Assembly (NCBI RefSeq): GCF_002843235.3
Contig: NZ_CP031123.2
Location: 3,906,001-3,970,000 of the forward strand
DNA: 64,000 nucleotides
Direction: 5' to 3'
DNA from: Providencia huaxiensis
Lineage (GTDB): Bacteria > Pseudomonadota > Gammaproteobacteria > Enterobacterales > Enterobacteriaceae
Made by a program: the position numbers and the translations under genes. This document shows, one piece after another, positions 20,453 to 30,177 of the stretch. Numbering within the stretch: position 1 is the first letter of the stretch; every line of letters starts with the position of its first letter. The notes under the pieces were generated by a model. The model searched no databases. It was given only the letters and a program-made list of their open reading frames with translations, and was not told the DNA's origin.

Positions 20453-21231
20453 TATTCGCTACTTTTAATGCATGGATAGATATCAAACCGATGGTTTTTA
20501 GTGGTAACCGCTGATGGCGCTTTTTGTCCCGCAAGGGGCTCTGCGTAATCAGGGCGCTTAACAACCACTCTACGTTTAGCCAAAGCAATCGCAGGGGCTA
20601 ACAATGAATCTGCATCATCATCTGCTCCCACTAATGACTGAAATACTCGCATTTCTTTCTTCACTAAAGCACTTTTTTGCCGATGAGGGTACATCGGGTC
20701 AAGATAGATAACATCAGGCGCGTGGGTTATCTCGCTCAGTGCTGTAATACTGGATGCATGAATCAATGACATTCGCTCTTGTAACCATGGGCCAATTTCT
20801 GCATCTTGGTAGCCTCGTTGTAAACCATCATCCAATAGGGCTGCAACCACAGGGTGGCGCTCCAACATACGGACATGGCAACCGAGAGCGGCTAGAACAA
20901 AGGCATCACGCCCTAGGCCAGCAGTGGCATCAATCACATCGGGAAGGTAATCTTTTTTGATCCCGACAGCTTTGGCAACAGCTTCACCGCGGCCTCCACC
21001 AAATTTACGACGATGGGCCATCGCCCCAGAGACGAAGTCGACAAAGATCCCCCCTAACTTAGGCTCATCTAGCTTACGTAGTTGTAAGTTTTCAGGCGTA
21101 AGTACAACAGCCATAACGGCATCAGGGGTGTGAGAAAGCTGCCATTTTTCAGAAAGTTGAGAAAGAGTGCCGGGATCGGCACCCTCTTCGCAGATCAATT
21201 GGATCTCAATACGATTAGCCATGAATACCAT
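20452..21231 (-). CDS. rsmJ: 16S rRNA (guanine-1516-N2)-methyltransferase
   Basis: The 259-residue SAM-dependent enzyme methylates G1516 of 16S rRNA. The segment [37 protein letters not shown] and the SAM-site [14 protein letters not shown] match E. coli RsmJ. The catalytic YLDPMYPH is present. The start overlaps the prlC 3' end. Either the ATG at 21231 or the one three codons later (21222, MANRIEI) is possible. The prlC-rsmJ order is conserved. Confidence 0.94.
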   Translation of the reverse strand: MVFMANRIEIQLICEEGADPGTLSQLSEKWQLSHTPDAVMAVVLTPENLQLRKLDEPKLGGIFVDFVSGAMAHRRKFGGGRGEAVAKAVGIKKDYLPDVIDATAGLGRDAFVLAALGCHVRMLERHPVVAALLDDGLQRGYQDAEIGPWLQERMSLIHASSITALSEITHAPDVIYLDPMYPHRQKSALVKKEMRVFQSLVGADDDADSLLAPAIALAKRRVVVKRPDYAEPLAGQKAPSAVTTKNHRFDIYPCIKSSE

Positions 21232-23257
21232 AGCTCTTCAACATGGCATCTAATTCTGGTTTGCGACCACGGAAACGCTCAAACAGTGCCATTGGCTCTT
21301 CTGAGCCACCACGACTTAAGATATTGTCGAGGAAAGACTGGCCTGTTTGGCGGTTAAAGATGCCTTCTTCACTGAAACGTGAGTATGCATCTGCCGCAAG
21401 CACATCTGCCCATAAGTAGCTGTAATAGCCAGCGGCATAGCCACCTGCGAAAATATGGCTAAAAGCATGTGGGAAGCGAGACCATGTTGGTGAAGGGACC
21501 ACAGCGACTTTATCTTTAATTGCATATAACGTTGGCATGACTTGCGCGCCTTTCGCTGGGTCATATTCAGCATGCAAGGTGAAATCAAACAGGCCAAACT
21601 CCAACTGGCGCAGAACAAACATGGCTGATTGGTAGTTTTTTGCTGCTAACATGCTATTGAGCATTTCTGTTGGTAATGGTTCGCCTGTCTCATAATGGCC
21701 AGAAATAAATTCGAGGGCTTCAGGCTCCCAGCACCAGTTTTCCATAAACTGACTTGGCAATTCGACGGCATCCCATGGTACACCGTTAATCCCAGCAACA
21801 TCAGCAACATCAATTTGCGTTAACATATGGTGTAAGCCGTGACCAAATTCGTGGAATAAGGTCGTGACTTCATTATGAGTAAACAGTGCGGGTTTATCGC
21901 CAAGTGGCTTGTTGAAGTTACAAGTTAAGTAAGCAACAGGATTTTGTAATGAACCGTCTTTATGCACCATGCGGCCAACACAGTCATCCATCCAAGCACC
22001 GCCGCGTTTGTGTTCGCGGGCGTAGAGGTCTAGGTAGAAGCTACCACGCAGAGTGTTGGTTTCGTCATAGAGCTCGAAGAAACGCACATCTTTATGCCAT
22101 GTTTCCACATCATGGCGCTCTTTGGCGGTTAAGCCATAGATACGATGAACAACTTCGAATAACCCATTTAGGACACGTTGTTCAGGGAAATATGGACGCA
22201 ATTGTTCATCATTTAATGAGAATTTATGCTGTTTTTGTTTTTCGCTGTAATAGGCTAAATCCCATGATTCAAGCGTATCGACACCATAATGCTCTTTAGC
22301 AAAAGCCGTCAGTTCAGCCAGCTCATTTTCCCCTTGCTGATGAGCTCGGTCAGCTAAATCATTGAGGAAATTCAGCACTTGTTCTGGTGATTCGGCCATT
22401 TTGGTGGCAAGGGATTTCTCTGCGTAGTTTTTAAAACCTAATAATTGCGCCAGTTCGTGGCGTAACGCCATCAGTTCATCAATTAATTCGCTGTTATCCC
22501 ATTTACCGGCATTTGGACCTTGGTCAGACGCACGGGTGCTATATGCATGGCTCATCTCACGACGCAATTCTGCGTTATCAGCATAGGTCATAACAGGTAA
22601 GTAGCTTGGCATATCGAGGGTGAGTAAGTAGCCTTCTTCGCCTTTTGATTCAGCCATGGCTTTTGCTGCGGCAATTGCACTTTCTGGCATGCCTGCTAAT
22701 TCTTTTTCGTCTTTAATGAGCTTACTCCAACCCATAGTCGCATCAAGGACGTTATTGCTAAACTTAGACGCTATTTCCGACAAACGTGCAACAATTTCAC
22801 CATAACGTTGCTGTTTTTCAGCAGGTAGGCCAATTCCAGATAATTCAAAATCACGTAAAGTATTTTCGATGGATTTACGTTGGGCCTGGTTAAGGGAATT
22901 AAATTCAGCCCCTTCTTTTAATGATTTATATGCTTGATATAAAGGCTCATGTTGCCCCATCCAAGTACTGAACTCGGACAGTAATGGCAAACATTTTTCA
23001 TACTCTTCGCGCAGTTCTGGACTGTTTTTCACGGAGTGTAAATGGCTGACTGGCGACCAAACACGAGAAAGCTTATCACTGGCTTCTTCTAAAGGTTGGC
23101 ACAGGTTGTCCCAAGTATATTGATCCGCTGCGCTCAGCAGGTTTTCTACTGTTTGGCGATATTCATTGAGTACGTGTTGGACTGCGGGGAAAATATCCGC
23201 GGGCTCTATAGTAGAAAAACGGGGTAGTGCGGAATCGGCTAATAATGAATTTGTCAT
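21215..23257 (-). CDS. prlC: oligopeptidase A (M3 zinc metallopeptidase)
   Basis: The cytoplasmic oligopeptidase degrades signal peptides and small peptides. The ATG at 23257 (MTNSLLADS) gives 680 residues, exactly the E. coli length; the ORF is open 13 codons further upstream. The zinc motif HEFGH occurs in [15 protein letters not shown], with the downstream Glu in [10 protein letters not shown]. The C-terminus ends LKSYGIHG. It overlaps rsmJ. Confidence 0.97.
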   Translation of the reverse strand: MTNSLLADSALPRFSTIEPADIFPAVQHVLNEYRQTVENLLSAADQYTWDNLCQPLEEASDKLSRVWSPVSHLHSVKNSPELREEYEKCLPLLSEFSTWMGQHEPLYQAYKSLKEGAEFNSLNQAQRKSIENTLRDFELSGIGLPAEKQQRYGEIVARLSEIASKFSNNVLDATMGWSKLIKDEKELAGMPESAIAAAKAMAESKGEEGYLLTLDMPSYLPVMTYADNAELRREMSHAYSTRASDQGPNAGKWDNSELIDELMALRHELAQLLGFKNYAEKSLATKMAESPEQVLNFLNDLADRAHQQGENELAELTAFAKEHYGVDTLESWDLAYYSEKQKQHKFSLNDEQLRPYFPEQRVLNGLFEVVHRIYGLTAKERHDVETWHKDVRFFELYDETNTLRGSFYLDLYAREHKRGGAWMDDCVGRMVHKDGSLQNPVAYLTCNFNKPLGDKPALFTHNEVTTLFHEFGHGLHHMLTQIDVADVAGINGVPWDAVELPSQFMENWCWEPEALEFISGHYETGEPLPTEMLNSMLAAKNYQSAMFVLRQLEFGLFDFTLHAEYDPAKGAQVMPTLYAIKDKVAVVPSPTWSRFPHAFSHIFAGGYAAGYYSYLWADVLAADAYSRFSEEGIFNRQTGQSFLDNILSRGGSEEPMALFERFRGRKPELDAMLKSYGIHG

Positions 23258-23520
23258 AAAACATCCTGTGATTGCAGGCTTGTGCTCGTAGGCCAAGGCT
23301 TACTGTGTTGACAATAAAAGTTAAATGGCGAACTTAAACCCAAATATGGTCAATGTTATGGGTGATAGAACTAGCACGCCATTGCGAATATAAGAAAGTA
23401 TATGGGGGCAAATGTACAAACCTCAATATCAATCTAACGTTTTTTCTTATTAACGCTTATCAATAAATGGGGTTTTTATTGGCTTTTATCAATAAAGGCA
23501 ATAGTTGTAGTTTCAATGCT

Positions 23521-23548
23521 TTGGAAAATAATGAATTCAGTCTATAAT
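23521..23548 (+). promoter_or_regulatory. selC promoter
   Basis: TTGGAA (23521-23526), 16-base spacer, perfect TATAAT (23543-23548), about 19 bases before the mature tRNA start. Confidence 0.75.
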
Positions 23549-23566
23549 CGTTTTCCAATCTATAGA

Positions 23567-23661
23567 GGAAGATCGTCGTCTCCGGTGAGGCGGCTGGATT
23601 TCAAATCCAGTTGGGGCTGCCAGCAGTCCCGGGCAGGTTCGACTCCTGTGATCTTCCGCCA
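23567..23661 (+). tRNA. selC: tRNA-Sec(UCA), selenocysteine
   Basis: The 95-base tRNA agrees with E. coli selC almost throughout, including the long acceptor stem (GGAAGATC ... GATCTTCC), the anticodon stem CTGGA/TCCAG with TCA at 23601-23603, the long variable arm, and GGTTCGACTCC in the T arm. GCCA at the 3' end is encoded. selC is a classic integration site for P4-type islands (for example LEE and SPI-3), and a P4-type integrase follows here. Confidence 0.97.
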
Positions 23662-23870
23662 CTCAAGTTCAATACACCTCCACTGAAGTCAATTAAATCC
23701 TTTAAATTCAACATATAAAGGCAAATCATAGTCAACTCAGTTCAACTGGGGTTACCCCACATCAACCCCCTATTGGGGGTGTTAATCGGGGGTGCATTTA
23801 GGTATGGTATATCTTGCACCCCCAAATTCTCATTTTCTTTGTAACAGATAGGGCTTACGGAGGTTTTGTT
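23662..23870 (+). promoter_or_regulatory. selC-proximal attachment/arm region of the integrase
   Basis: The space between selC and the integrase start. It carries G5-type repeats (TGGGGGTG at 23774-23781 and CGGGGGTG at 23787-23794) and runs of C (for example 23765-23770). Similar paired G5 motifs recur at 46951-46970 and 48771-48790, once beside another integrase remnant. They could be integrase arm sites or int regulatory sites. I saw no second copy of the selC 3' end in the window. Confidence 0.5.
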
Positions 23871-25077
23871 ATGGCTCTGAGTGATATAAAAATTAAAACG
23901 GCAAAGCCGCTAGATAAGCCCTACAAACTTTCTGATTCAGGTGGGTTATATCTGATCGTTAATCGCAATGGTTCTAAATATTGGAGAATGAAGTACCGCT
24001 TTGCAGGCAAAGAAAAGATGCTTTCTATAGGTGTTTACCCGCAAGTGACATTAGCGGAAGCAAGAAACCAGCGTGATGATGCGAAAAAATTGTTGGCTCA
24101 AAATAAAGCTCCAAGTGAGCAAAAGCAATTAGCGCGATTAGAAAAGCACTTAGCTTCTGAAAGTACCTTTGAAGCAGTCGCTCGTGAATGGCATACCGTC
24201 TAAAGCGGATCGCTGGTCACTACGTTATCGTGATGAAATTATTGATACCTTTGAAAAGGATATATTTCCTTATATCGGTAAGCGTCCGATAGCAGAAATT
24301 AAGCCTCTAGAGCTACTTGAAACGTTGCGTAAGATAGAAAAGCGCGGGGCCTTAGAGAAGATGCGGAAAGTCCGTCAACGCTGCGGTGAGGTCTTTCGCT
24401 ATGCAATTATTACTGGTCGAGCGGAATATAACCCAGCCCCTGATTTGGCTTCTGCTCTAACTCCCCCTAAGAAACAGCATTTTCCATTCTTAACAACTGA
24501 AGAGTTGCCTTATTTCTTGAAAGATTTAGCGGGTTATACAGGCAGTGTGATCACGAAAACAGCGACTAAAATTATTCTGCTTACGGCTGTTAGAACGCAA
24601 GAGCTCCGTTTTGCTCGTTGGCAGGATCTTGATTTAGAAAAAGGAATTTGGGAGATACCTGCTGAAGTAATGAAAATGAAGCGACCGCATGTTGTGCCAT
24701 TATCAAAGCAGGTGATCGAGCTGTTTAATTCACTCAAGCCACTATCAGGGCATTATGAGCTAGTTTTTATAGGCCGTAATGACCATAGAAAACCGATCAG
24801 TAAGGAAAGCATAAATCAGGTTATTGAATTGTTAGGGTATAAAGGAAGGCTAACAGGACATGGCTTCCGCCACACAATGAGTACGATTTTGCATGAGAAA
24901 GGATTTAATTCAGCATGGATTGAAACCCAGCTAGCGCATATCGATAAGAACGCGATCCGTGGCACGTATAACCATGCTCAGTATATGGATGGACGCAGGG
25001 AAATGATGCAGTGGTATGCGGATTATATGGATGAGTTGGAGGGGAGTTTGGATAATGTGGTTAGTGTGAATTTTTAG
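23871..25077 (+). pseudogene. P4-type tyrosine integrase, frameshifted
   Basis: This island integrase belongs to the P4/DUF4102 family. The ATG at 23871 has GGAGG upstream. Frame 1 carries MALSDIKIKTAKPLDKPYKLSDSGGLYL... to AREWHTV and stops at about 24203. The protein continues in another frame from about 24196 (SKADRWSLRYRDEII...). The catalytic Arg (AVRTQELR), HGFRH and the Tyr region (RGTYNHAQY) are all in the second part. One net frameshift near 24196-24203 therefore splits it (about 400 residues in total). It stands directly next to selC, so it probably brought in the adjacent DNA and is now unable to excise it unless a sequencing error is involved. Confidence 0.9.
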
Positions 25078-25286
25078 TGATAGATAGCTTTATTTATATA
25101 AAGAAGGCTACTTATGTAATGGTATTATTGATAAAAATTATTGCTTAATCTCGCTGAGATTTTTTATAGAAATATTCATATATGCTGTGAGTTGGATAGA
25201 TAAACGATCTTTTTTTACTTCCAAATTCAATTTTTCTTGATAATCTTTTGTTTAATACACTAAGTCAAAGCGTTCGAGGAATTGTA

Positions 25287-26384
25287 ATGGATAGCGAAAT
25301 AGAGATGGATAACCCACTTGCAGTAGCTCAGCGAGAGTCTGCTGGAGCTGAATCCTATGACCGTTTTGAATATCAATATCACTGGGCTCTATGTCAGGCT
25401 TTTTCAGCGTACAGAAATGCTAAAGATTTTGCTGTATTTATGGAATACCATGAAGACGTCATTATTGCTGATTCATTAGACAAAGAAAAAGTTAAGTTTA
25501 CTTTTAATCAAGTCAAAGCTAATTCTTCAGTTCGTTATACGACGAAAAGCCTTACTAAACGGGATAAAGGGAAAAAAAATGAAAAACCATCTCTTTTAGG
25601 AAAACTATGTTCTTCAGCCCATAAAAAAAGCTATTTAAAAAAAGTTACTGAGATAAATTTTGTAAGTACAATAGGTTTTAATTTTTCTCCAAAAGATGGA
25701 TTAAAATTGAAGGCCATGGGGCTGTCTGATCTGAAATCAGGTGATTTTGATTCGATAACAAATGCTTTAAAGAAAGAAGTTGATGACTTCGATTCTTTTC
25801 CAAAAGAAATACTTAGGCTTGTTTGTTCTGACATACCACTTCAAAGTTATTATGAGCACACAATAACAAGTATAACTGATAGTGTTGAGGTCGTATTTCC
25901 TAAACATTTATTGAAACCAAAGGATATTTATAGAGTTTTAATGGATGCACTTAGAATCCGAGGTAAAGATACTTTTGATTATGCTAAGTGGGATGAAATA
26001 CTTGTCAAAAAGGCATTAACATATGATGACATACATGATGTTGTTACAAAAGGTATATCAGGAGAAAACTCAGGAGTTGCTCTTGAAGCAGCCAAATATA
26101 TTATTGATGACTTAACTGTAACTGCTTTAGAAAAGGGGAAATTATTAAAAGAAGTTAACACATACTCTTTGCGTGTTTTATCTCCTTCATTAGCTATACA
26201 GGACATTCAGAAAAGCATTCAGAAAATTATTATAAATAATCGAAGTGATTTAAATAAAAAAATAACTTATGAGCTTCTTGAAAAGATTAAAACTGAATTG
26301 CTAAAGAAAAAAATCTCTTTCTTTGAGTCAGATAGGGCATTGATTGCAGCGATTATATACGAAATTATATTGAGTGAAATCTAA
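25287..26384 (+). CDS. DUF4297/Cap4-type nuclease-like defence effector
   Basis: The 365-residue protein starts at the ATG at 25287, with GAGGAA upstream. The N-terminal half (residues about 16-150) matches the DUF4297 (Cap4-like) domain: ESAGAESYDRFEYQYHWALC, then VFMEYHEDVIIAD and FNQVKAN. This gives the restriction-endonuclease-like pattern of an acidic residue followed by Q-x-K. Such domains are DNA-degrading effectors of Cap4-CBASS and Lamassu systems. The C-terminal half is helical and not recognised. It is followed by an SMC/Rad50-like ATPase, the pairing seen in Lamassu/ABC-3C systems. Catalysis is inferred, not shown. Confidence 0.78.
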   Translation: MDSEIEMDNPLAVAQRESAGAESYDRFEYQYHWALCQAFSAYRNAKDFAVFMEYHEDVIIADSLDKEKVKFTFNQVKANSSVRYTTKSLTKRDKGKKNEKPSLLGKLCSSAHKKSYLKKVTEINFVSTIGFNFSPKDGLKLKAMGLSDLKSGDFDSITNALKKEVDDFDSFPKEILRLVCSDIPLQSYYEHTITSITDSVEVVFPKHLLKPKDIYRVLMDALRIRGKDTFDYAKWDEILVKKALTYDDIHDVVTKGISGENSGVALEAAKYIIDDLTVTALEKGKLLKEVNTYSLRVLSPSLAIQDIQKSIQKIIINNRSDLNKKITYELLEKIKTELLKKKISFFESDRALIAAIIYEIILSEI

Positions 26385-26533
26385 TGGAAAAAAACTATAA
26401 ACTGTTGATTAGGAACTTAAGGATAAAATTACATGAGAAAGTTAATTTTAGAGAAAATAATAATAATATCTCATTCAACAAAGTCCGCGAGGCAATTCGA
26501 GTTCGGAAAGAATCTGACTCTAATAACTGCTAA
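26384..26533 (+). CDS. small ORF coupled to the DUF4297 gene by TAATG overlap
   Basis: The stop of the preceding gene (TAA 26382-26384) shares its last A with an ATG, giving the classic TAATG coupling overlap. The ORF encodes 49 residues (begins MEKNYKLLIRNLRIKL, basic). It overlaps the start of the ATPase gene in another frame. Lamassu and ABC-3C operons often have a small middle component between effector and ATPase, but I see no homology here. It may instead be a leader that carries ribosomes to the ATPase start, or chance. Confidence 0.3.
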   Translation: MEKNYKLLIRNLRIKLHEKVNFRENNNNISFNKVREAIRVRKESDSNNC

Positions 26534-28104
26534 TGATGGTAATAGCGTTGGTAAATCGACGTTAGCTAAAATGATTTTTTGGTCATTTGGTTGTGAACCA
26601 TTGTTTTCTAATGTTTGGAAGGCATTGGATTGCTCATCGATTATAAATTTCAGTATAGATGGTGAGTCATATTCTATTCATCGCTATAAAAATGAAATGA
26701 CCTTTCAAAAAAATGGTGGTATATTAAAAAATTATAGTAAAATTACTGGTGAGTTTTCGGATTTATTCTCAAAATTGGTTTTTTTCGATGTTTTGTTACC
26801 AAAAAAAAATAGTTTTAATTTAGAAGTTCCCCCGCCTGCATATTATTTTTTACCTTTTTATATTGACCAGAAGAGGACATGGGTTAAACCATGGGATTCA
26901 TTTTTGAATTTACAGCAATATAGTAAATGGGCTAAGCCTGTAATATCTTTCCATGCTGGCCTTGTTTCGAAGGAACACTTTGTTATTGAGGAAGATATTT
27001 ATGAAGTTAAATCTCAAGTAGATGAAGTTAAAAGTAATATCAATGAGCTAACTAATGCTGTTGCTATTTTAAAAAACAATGTAATTCAGCAGGAGTATAT
27101 TATTGATTCTGAAAGTTTAGCTAGTGATATATTAGAATATGAAGAGTTAATTAAAAATAATTTAGACGAGTCTGCTAATTTAAAAATTGATATTATTAGT
27201 CTTGATTCTCAAGTAAAACTTGCAGAGTCCATAGTTAATGAGTTGGATAAAGATTACATTTTTTCTGTGGAAAATATGAGTGAAGGAAGTATTGAATGTC
27301 CTACATGTGGAACAATTCACGAGAACTCTATAGCACATAGAAGTAGCATTCTTATTGATAAAGAAAGTGCCGAAAGACAATTATTTTCATTGAAGAATGA
27401 AAGAGTTAACGCTCAAAGAGATTTAACTCACTTGAATGAGATGCTTTCAAAGCTTAAAGAAAAATTATTAAATTCACAGTTAGCGTTTGAATCAAGTAAT
27501 TCAAAGGAGTTTTCAACGTTTACTGCTAATAATGTTGATAAACAAGTTGATATTATTATTGAAAAGAAATCGGTCGTTCTTGAAACAAAAGAAATAGAAG
27601 AGAGGAATTTAAAGAAAACTCAAAAGGCTTTGATTACAAAGGAGCAAAGAGACACTGTAAAAGAAAATTTCTCGAATACATTCTTTAAGTATATAGCAAA
27701 GTTAAAGGTTAACATTGATGCTTCACTTATAACTAGCCCACTTGACTATAATAAAATATATGAAGTTGGTGGTGCAGCAGAGGATGCAAGGGCTGTTTTA
27801 GGATATTATTTGGCTTTTGTATGAGCATATTGCAGAACATTGTTGTGAGGCCATACCACCTCTTGTTATTGATACCCCTAACCAACAAGAGCAATCTACA
27901 GAAAATTATAAGAAAATAGTTGAGGCAATTGCTAGGGGGGTTACTGAAAACAAGCAGTATATTATTTGTGCAATGCAGCATAGTGCATTGGATACCCTTT
28001 CAAAAAATGCGAAGGTTATTCGTTTAGATGAAAAAAAAATACTTACAGCTTTTGAGTATGAAAAAGCAAAAAGTATTGAAGAAGAATTTCTTTTAGTATT
28101 ATGA
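26433..28104 (+). pseudogene. SMC/Rad50-like ATPase with zinc hook, frameshifted near the Walker B
   Basis: This is the ATPase partner of the DUF4297 protein (LmuB-like). The first part has Walker A GNSVGKST at residues 36-43, long coiled coils, a zinc-hook CPTC near residue 289, and the conserved AAEDARAVLGYYLAF block. A frameshift at about 27813-27820, in a run of four T residues, ends it with a TGA. Another frame continues LYEHIAEHC and PPLVIDTPNQQEQ (Walker B plus D-loop) to 28104. Removing one T restores about 557 residues. The split separates Walker A and B, so function is doubtful unless the frameshift is bypassed or is a sequencing error. Confidence 0.8.
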
Positions 28105-28583
28105 CCTGTACGTACTAGTGTGAATACGATAAAGTTGGATGGTAATTATGTCATCAGGCTTCCTTGGTAATCACACTAATATATCAAATCTTAAGTAAGG
28201 CATTTTTAGCTCTAATCTATGGAGGCGATTCAACTATGAAAGTTAGAATTTCAGGATTTTCTAATAGTTCTGGTATGGATCTTTATGAAAACATCATTTC
28301 TATTTATCAAACACCCTGTATCGAAGTACCTATTCACTTCTCTTTAATTCAGATTTAATAATAAAGTAAATTAAAGAGTTTTCTAGGCAAAAAATGGAAA
28401 GTGTAATTCTTAAAGATGTCATCGTGTATGATCGCTAAATAGTGGGTAGCGCATAACGATGGAAACTAAGTCTAGCGAGTTAAACGTTACACGTGTCATA
28501 AGCTCTACTATATATCAATCGCGAAAATTAAAGCGGTAGAAATGATGCTCCAAGCAGACGATTTTTATGGGGCTGCTGATTGA
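28105..28583. other. non-coding remnant region after the defence cassette
   Basis: About 480 AT-rich bases. A 40-codon ORF with a GGAGG site (ATG 28236, stop 28358, begins MKVRISGFSNSSGMDL) is the only plausible peptide and resembles nothing I know. An inverted repeat TAGTGTGA/TCACACTA (around 28120 and 28171) may end the upstream transcript. Confidence 0.35.
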
Positions 28584-29504
28584 CTAAATAATGTTATTTT
28601 TTTCATGGATAGGTATATAGTACCTAACCTCATAAATATAATTAGAAGGATTATCAATAAAATCATTATAATTAGTTCCTTCCTTTATTTTGTACAGTTC
28701 AATATTGGTTTTTATTAATACATTTAAATTCAATTTATTAATTGCAAAGTAATTCATTAATTGTATTATTCTATCTATATCAATATTAATTTTTTTATTG
28801 GTTATTTTGAACTCAATGAAATCTCCCTCCGTAACGTTATGATTGAATTTATTTGTTCCTATGTTTTCTTCAGATGTCATTGTGTAATTATATTTCATTT
28901 CTTTTTGGTTTTTTTCTATGTCTCTAAAGAAAATAATTTTATTTGGAATGGTGCCATTTTTATTTGGCAGATATTTCCATAACTTTTTTTTTATTTCTTT
29001 TATTGTGCTTTGGTTTTTTTCAGACTTATGAAGATATAAGTCTGGCATCTGTAATTTTTTAATTTCATAATCAAAGATAAACTCTCGGTTGCAAATGAAG
29101 GGGATCTGAAAAGCATCTAATTTTATTTTTTCACTTCGTCTATATTCTAGTGGGGTTATTTTAAATAGTGATTTAAATGATCGGGAAAAACTTTGCTGTG
29201 AGTCAAAGTTGTATTTAATTGATATATCAAGAATTCTATTGTTTGATTGTTTCAAATCTATAGCTGCATTTGATAATCGTCGACATCTAATATAATGACC
29301 AATAGATATACCGGTATATTCTTTAAATAATCGTTGGAAATACCATTTTGTATATCCTGATTTTTCTGCGACCATATTTAAATCAATTTTTTGGTCTATG
29401 TTACACTCAATCCAATTGATAATGTCTTTGGTGGTTTCTTCTTGTAATTTTATTGAGTTTTTTTTCATGTTTAGTAATAACTCCGTTGAGAAATAATTTA
29501 TCAA
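28584..29504 (-). CDS. AraC/Rob-type transcriptional regulator
   Basis: The 306-residue regulator has an N-terminal AraC-type double helix-turn-helix (about residues 20-115: DLNMVAEKSGYTKWYFQRLFKEYTG, SIKYNFDSQQSFSRSFKSLF) followed by a longer C-terminal domain, the order found in Rob. The MarA/SoxS/Rob group controls efflux pumps. It lies 5 bases after a TetR gene and downstream of the acrAB-like genes on the same strand, so it probably belongs to that locus. An internal ATG at codon 12 (GGAG upstream) is another possible start. Confidence 0.8.
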   Translation of the reverse strand: MINYFSTELLLNMKKNSIKLQEETTKDIINWIECNIDQKIDLNMVAEKSGYTKWYFQRLFKEYTGISIGHYIRCRRLSNAAIDLKQSNNRILDISIKYNFDSQQSFSRSFKSLFKITPLEYRRSEKIKLDAFQIPFICNREFIFDYEIKKLQMPDLYLHKSEKNQSTIKEIKKKLWKYLPNKNGTIPNKIIFFRDIEKNQKEMKYNYTMTSEENIGTNKFNHNVTEGDFIEFKITNKKINIDIDRIIQLMNYFAINKLNLNVLIKTNIELYKIKEGTNYNDFIDNPSNYIYEVRYYIPIHEKNNII

Positions 29505-29509
29505 GTGTT

Positions 29510-30118
29510 CTATAGATTATTTTTTAATAGTAAATTAAGAGAGTTCAATGCTGTACTTAACATGTCTTTATTTGTGATGATCTGTGATCTGGCAAGGCCA
29601 ATCAAGAAAAAATAAATTAAATAGGAGAAGGTTTCTTCATTCATATCATTCGTTATCTCATTATTTATTCTAGCCTTTTTTAATATCGCTGTTAGTGTGC
29701 TCAGTATTTTTTCTTGTTCAGACAATAGGGGACTTATTGATTTTATTTTTTCGATTTCAGCGGTATCACAACGATGAAATATGATTTCAATTATATTACG
29801 AGTGTGTGAATCAAAGAATGCATCGTGTATGCATTGATGTAAGCACTCAATTAATTCGGGTAGAATTTTATCTTTTTTCGTCTTGGATATAAATTCAAGA
29901 CGGGTCAATATATCAAGTTTTCCTCTATCAATTACCGTCCGTAATAGCTCATCACGACTTGAAAAATACCAGTATATAGCTCCTCGAGTATAACCAGCCT
30001 TCTTTGCTATATCGGAGAGAGTTGTCTGTGATACACCTTTTTGGCTATAACACCATTCTGCTGAATCTAAAATTTTTTCTCGAGTTTCTGAAGAGGTAAT
30101 ATTTATTCTCGGTGTCAT
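29510..30118 (-). CDS. TetR/AcrR-type repressor
   Basis: The 202-residue regulator has an N-terminal TetR helix-turn-helix at about residues 13-58 (REKILDSAEWCYSQKGVSQTTLSDIAKKAGYTRGAIYWYFSSRDEL), very close in style to AcrR. It follows the acrB-like gene by about 75 bases, and a 36-bp perfect palindrome sits in that gap 24 bases before the start. This is the second TetR-family gene of the efflux locus. Confidence 0.85.
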   Translation of the reverse strand: MTPRINITSSETREKILDSAEWCYSQKGVSQTTLSDIAKKAGYTRGAIYWYFSSRDELLRTVIDRGKLDILTRLEFISKTKKDKILPELIECLHQCIHDAFFDSHTRNIIEIIFHRCDTAEIEKIKSISPLLSEQEKILSTLTAILKKARINNEITNDMNEETFSYLIYFFLIGLARSQIITNKDMLSTALNSLNLLLKNNL

Positions 30119-30141
30119 AATATTCCCATTGAATCTGAATT

Positions 30142-30177
30142 TGGATATCAGAATTTAATTTTAAATTCTGATATCCA
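30142..30177. promoter_or_regulatory. 36-bp perfect palindrome upstream of the AcrR-like gene
   Basis: Arms 30142-30158 (TGGATATCAGAATTTAA) and 30161-30177 are exact reverse complements around TT. It lies between the acrB 3' end and the TetR start. There is no U-run after it, so an operator for the repressor is more likely than a terminator, though it could do both. Confidence 0.65.

Noticed and set aside
27805..27830. Programmed -1 frameshift to join the two parts of the SMC-like ATPase
   Set aside because: The T-run does not fit a X-XXY-YYZ slippery heptamer in the correct phase; joining the frames needs +1 or -2. A base insertion is simpler.
28164..28358. 64-codon ORF after the defence cassette
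   Set aside because: Only the internal ATG at 28236 has a ribosome-binding site. The peptide resembles nothing known, so it is mentioned but not called as a gene.
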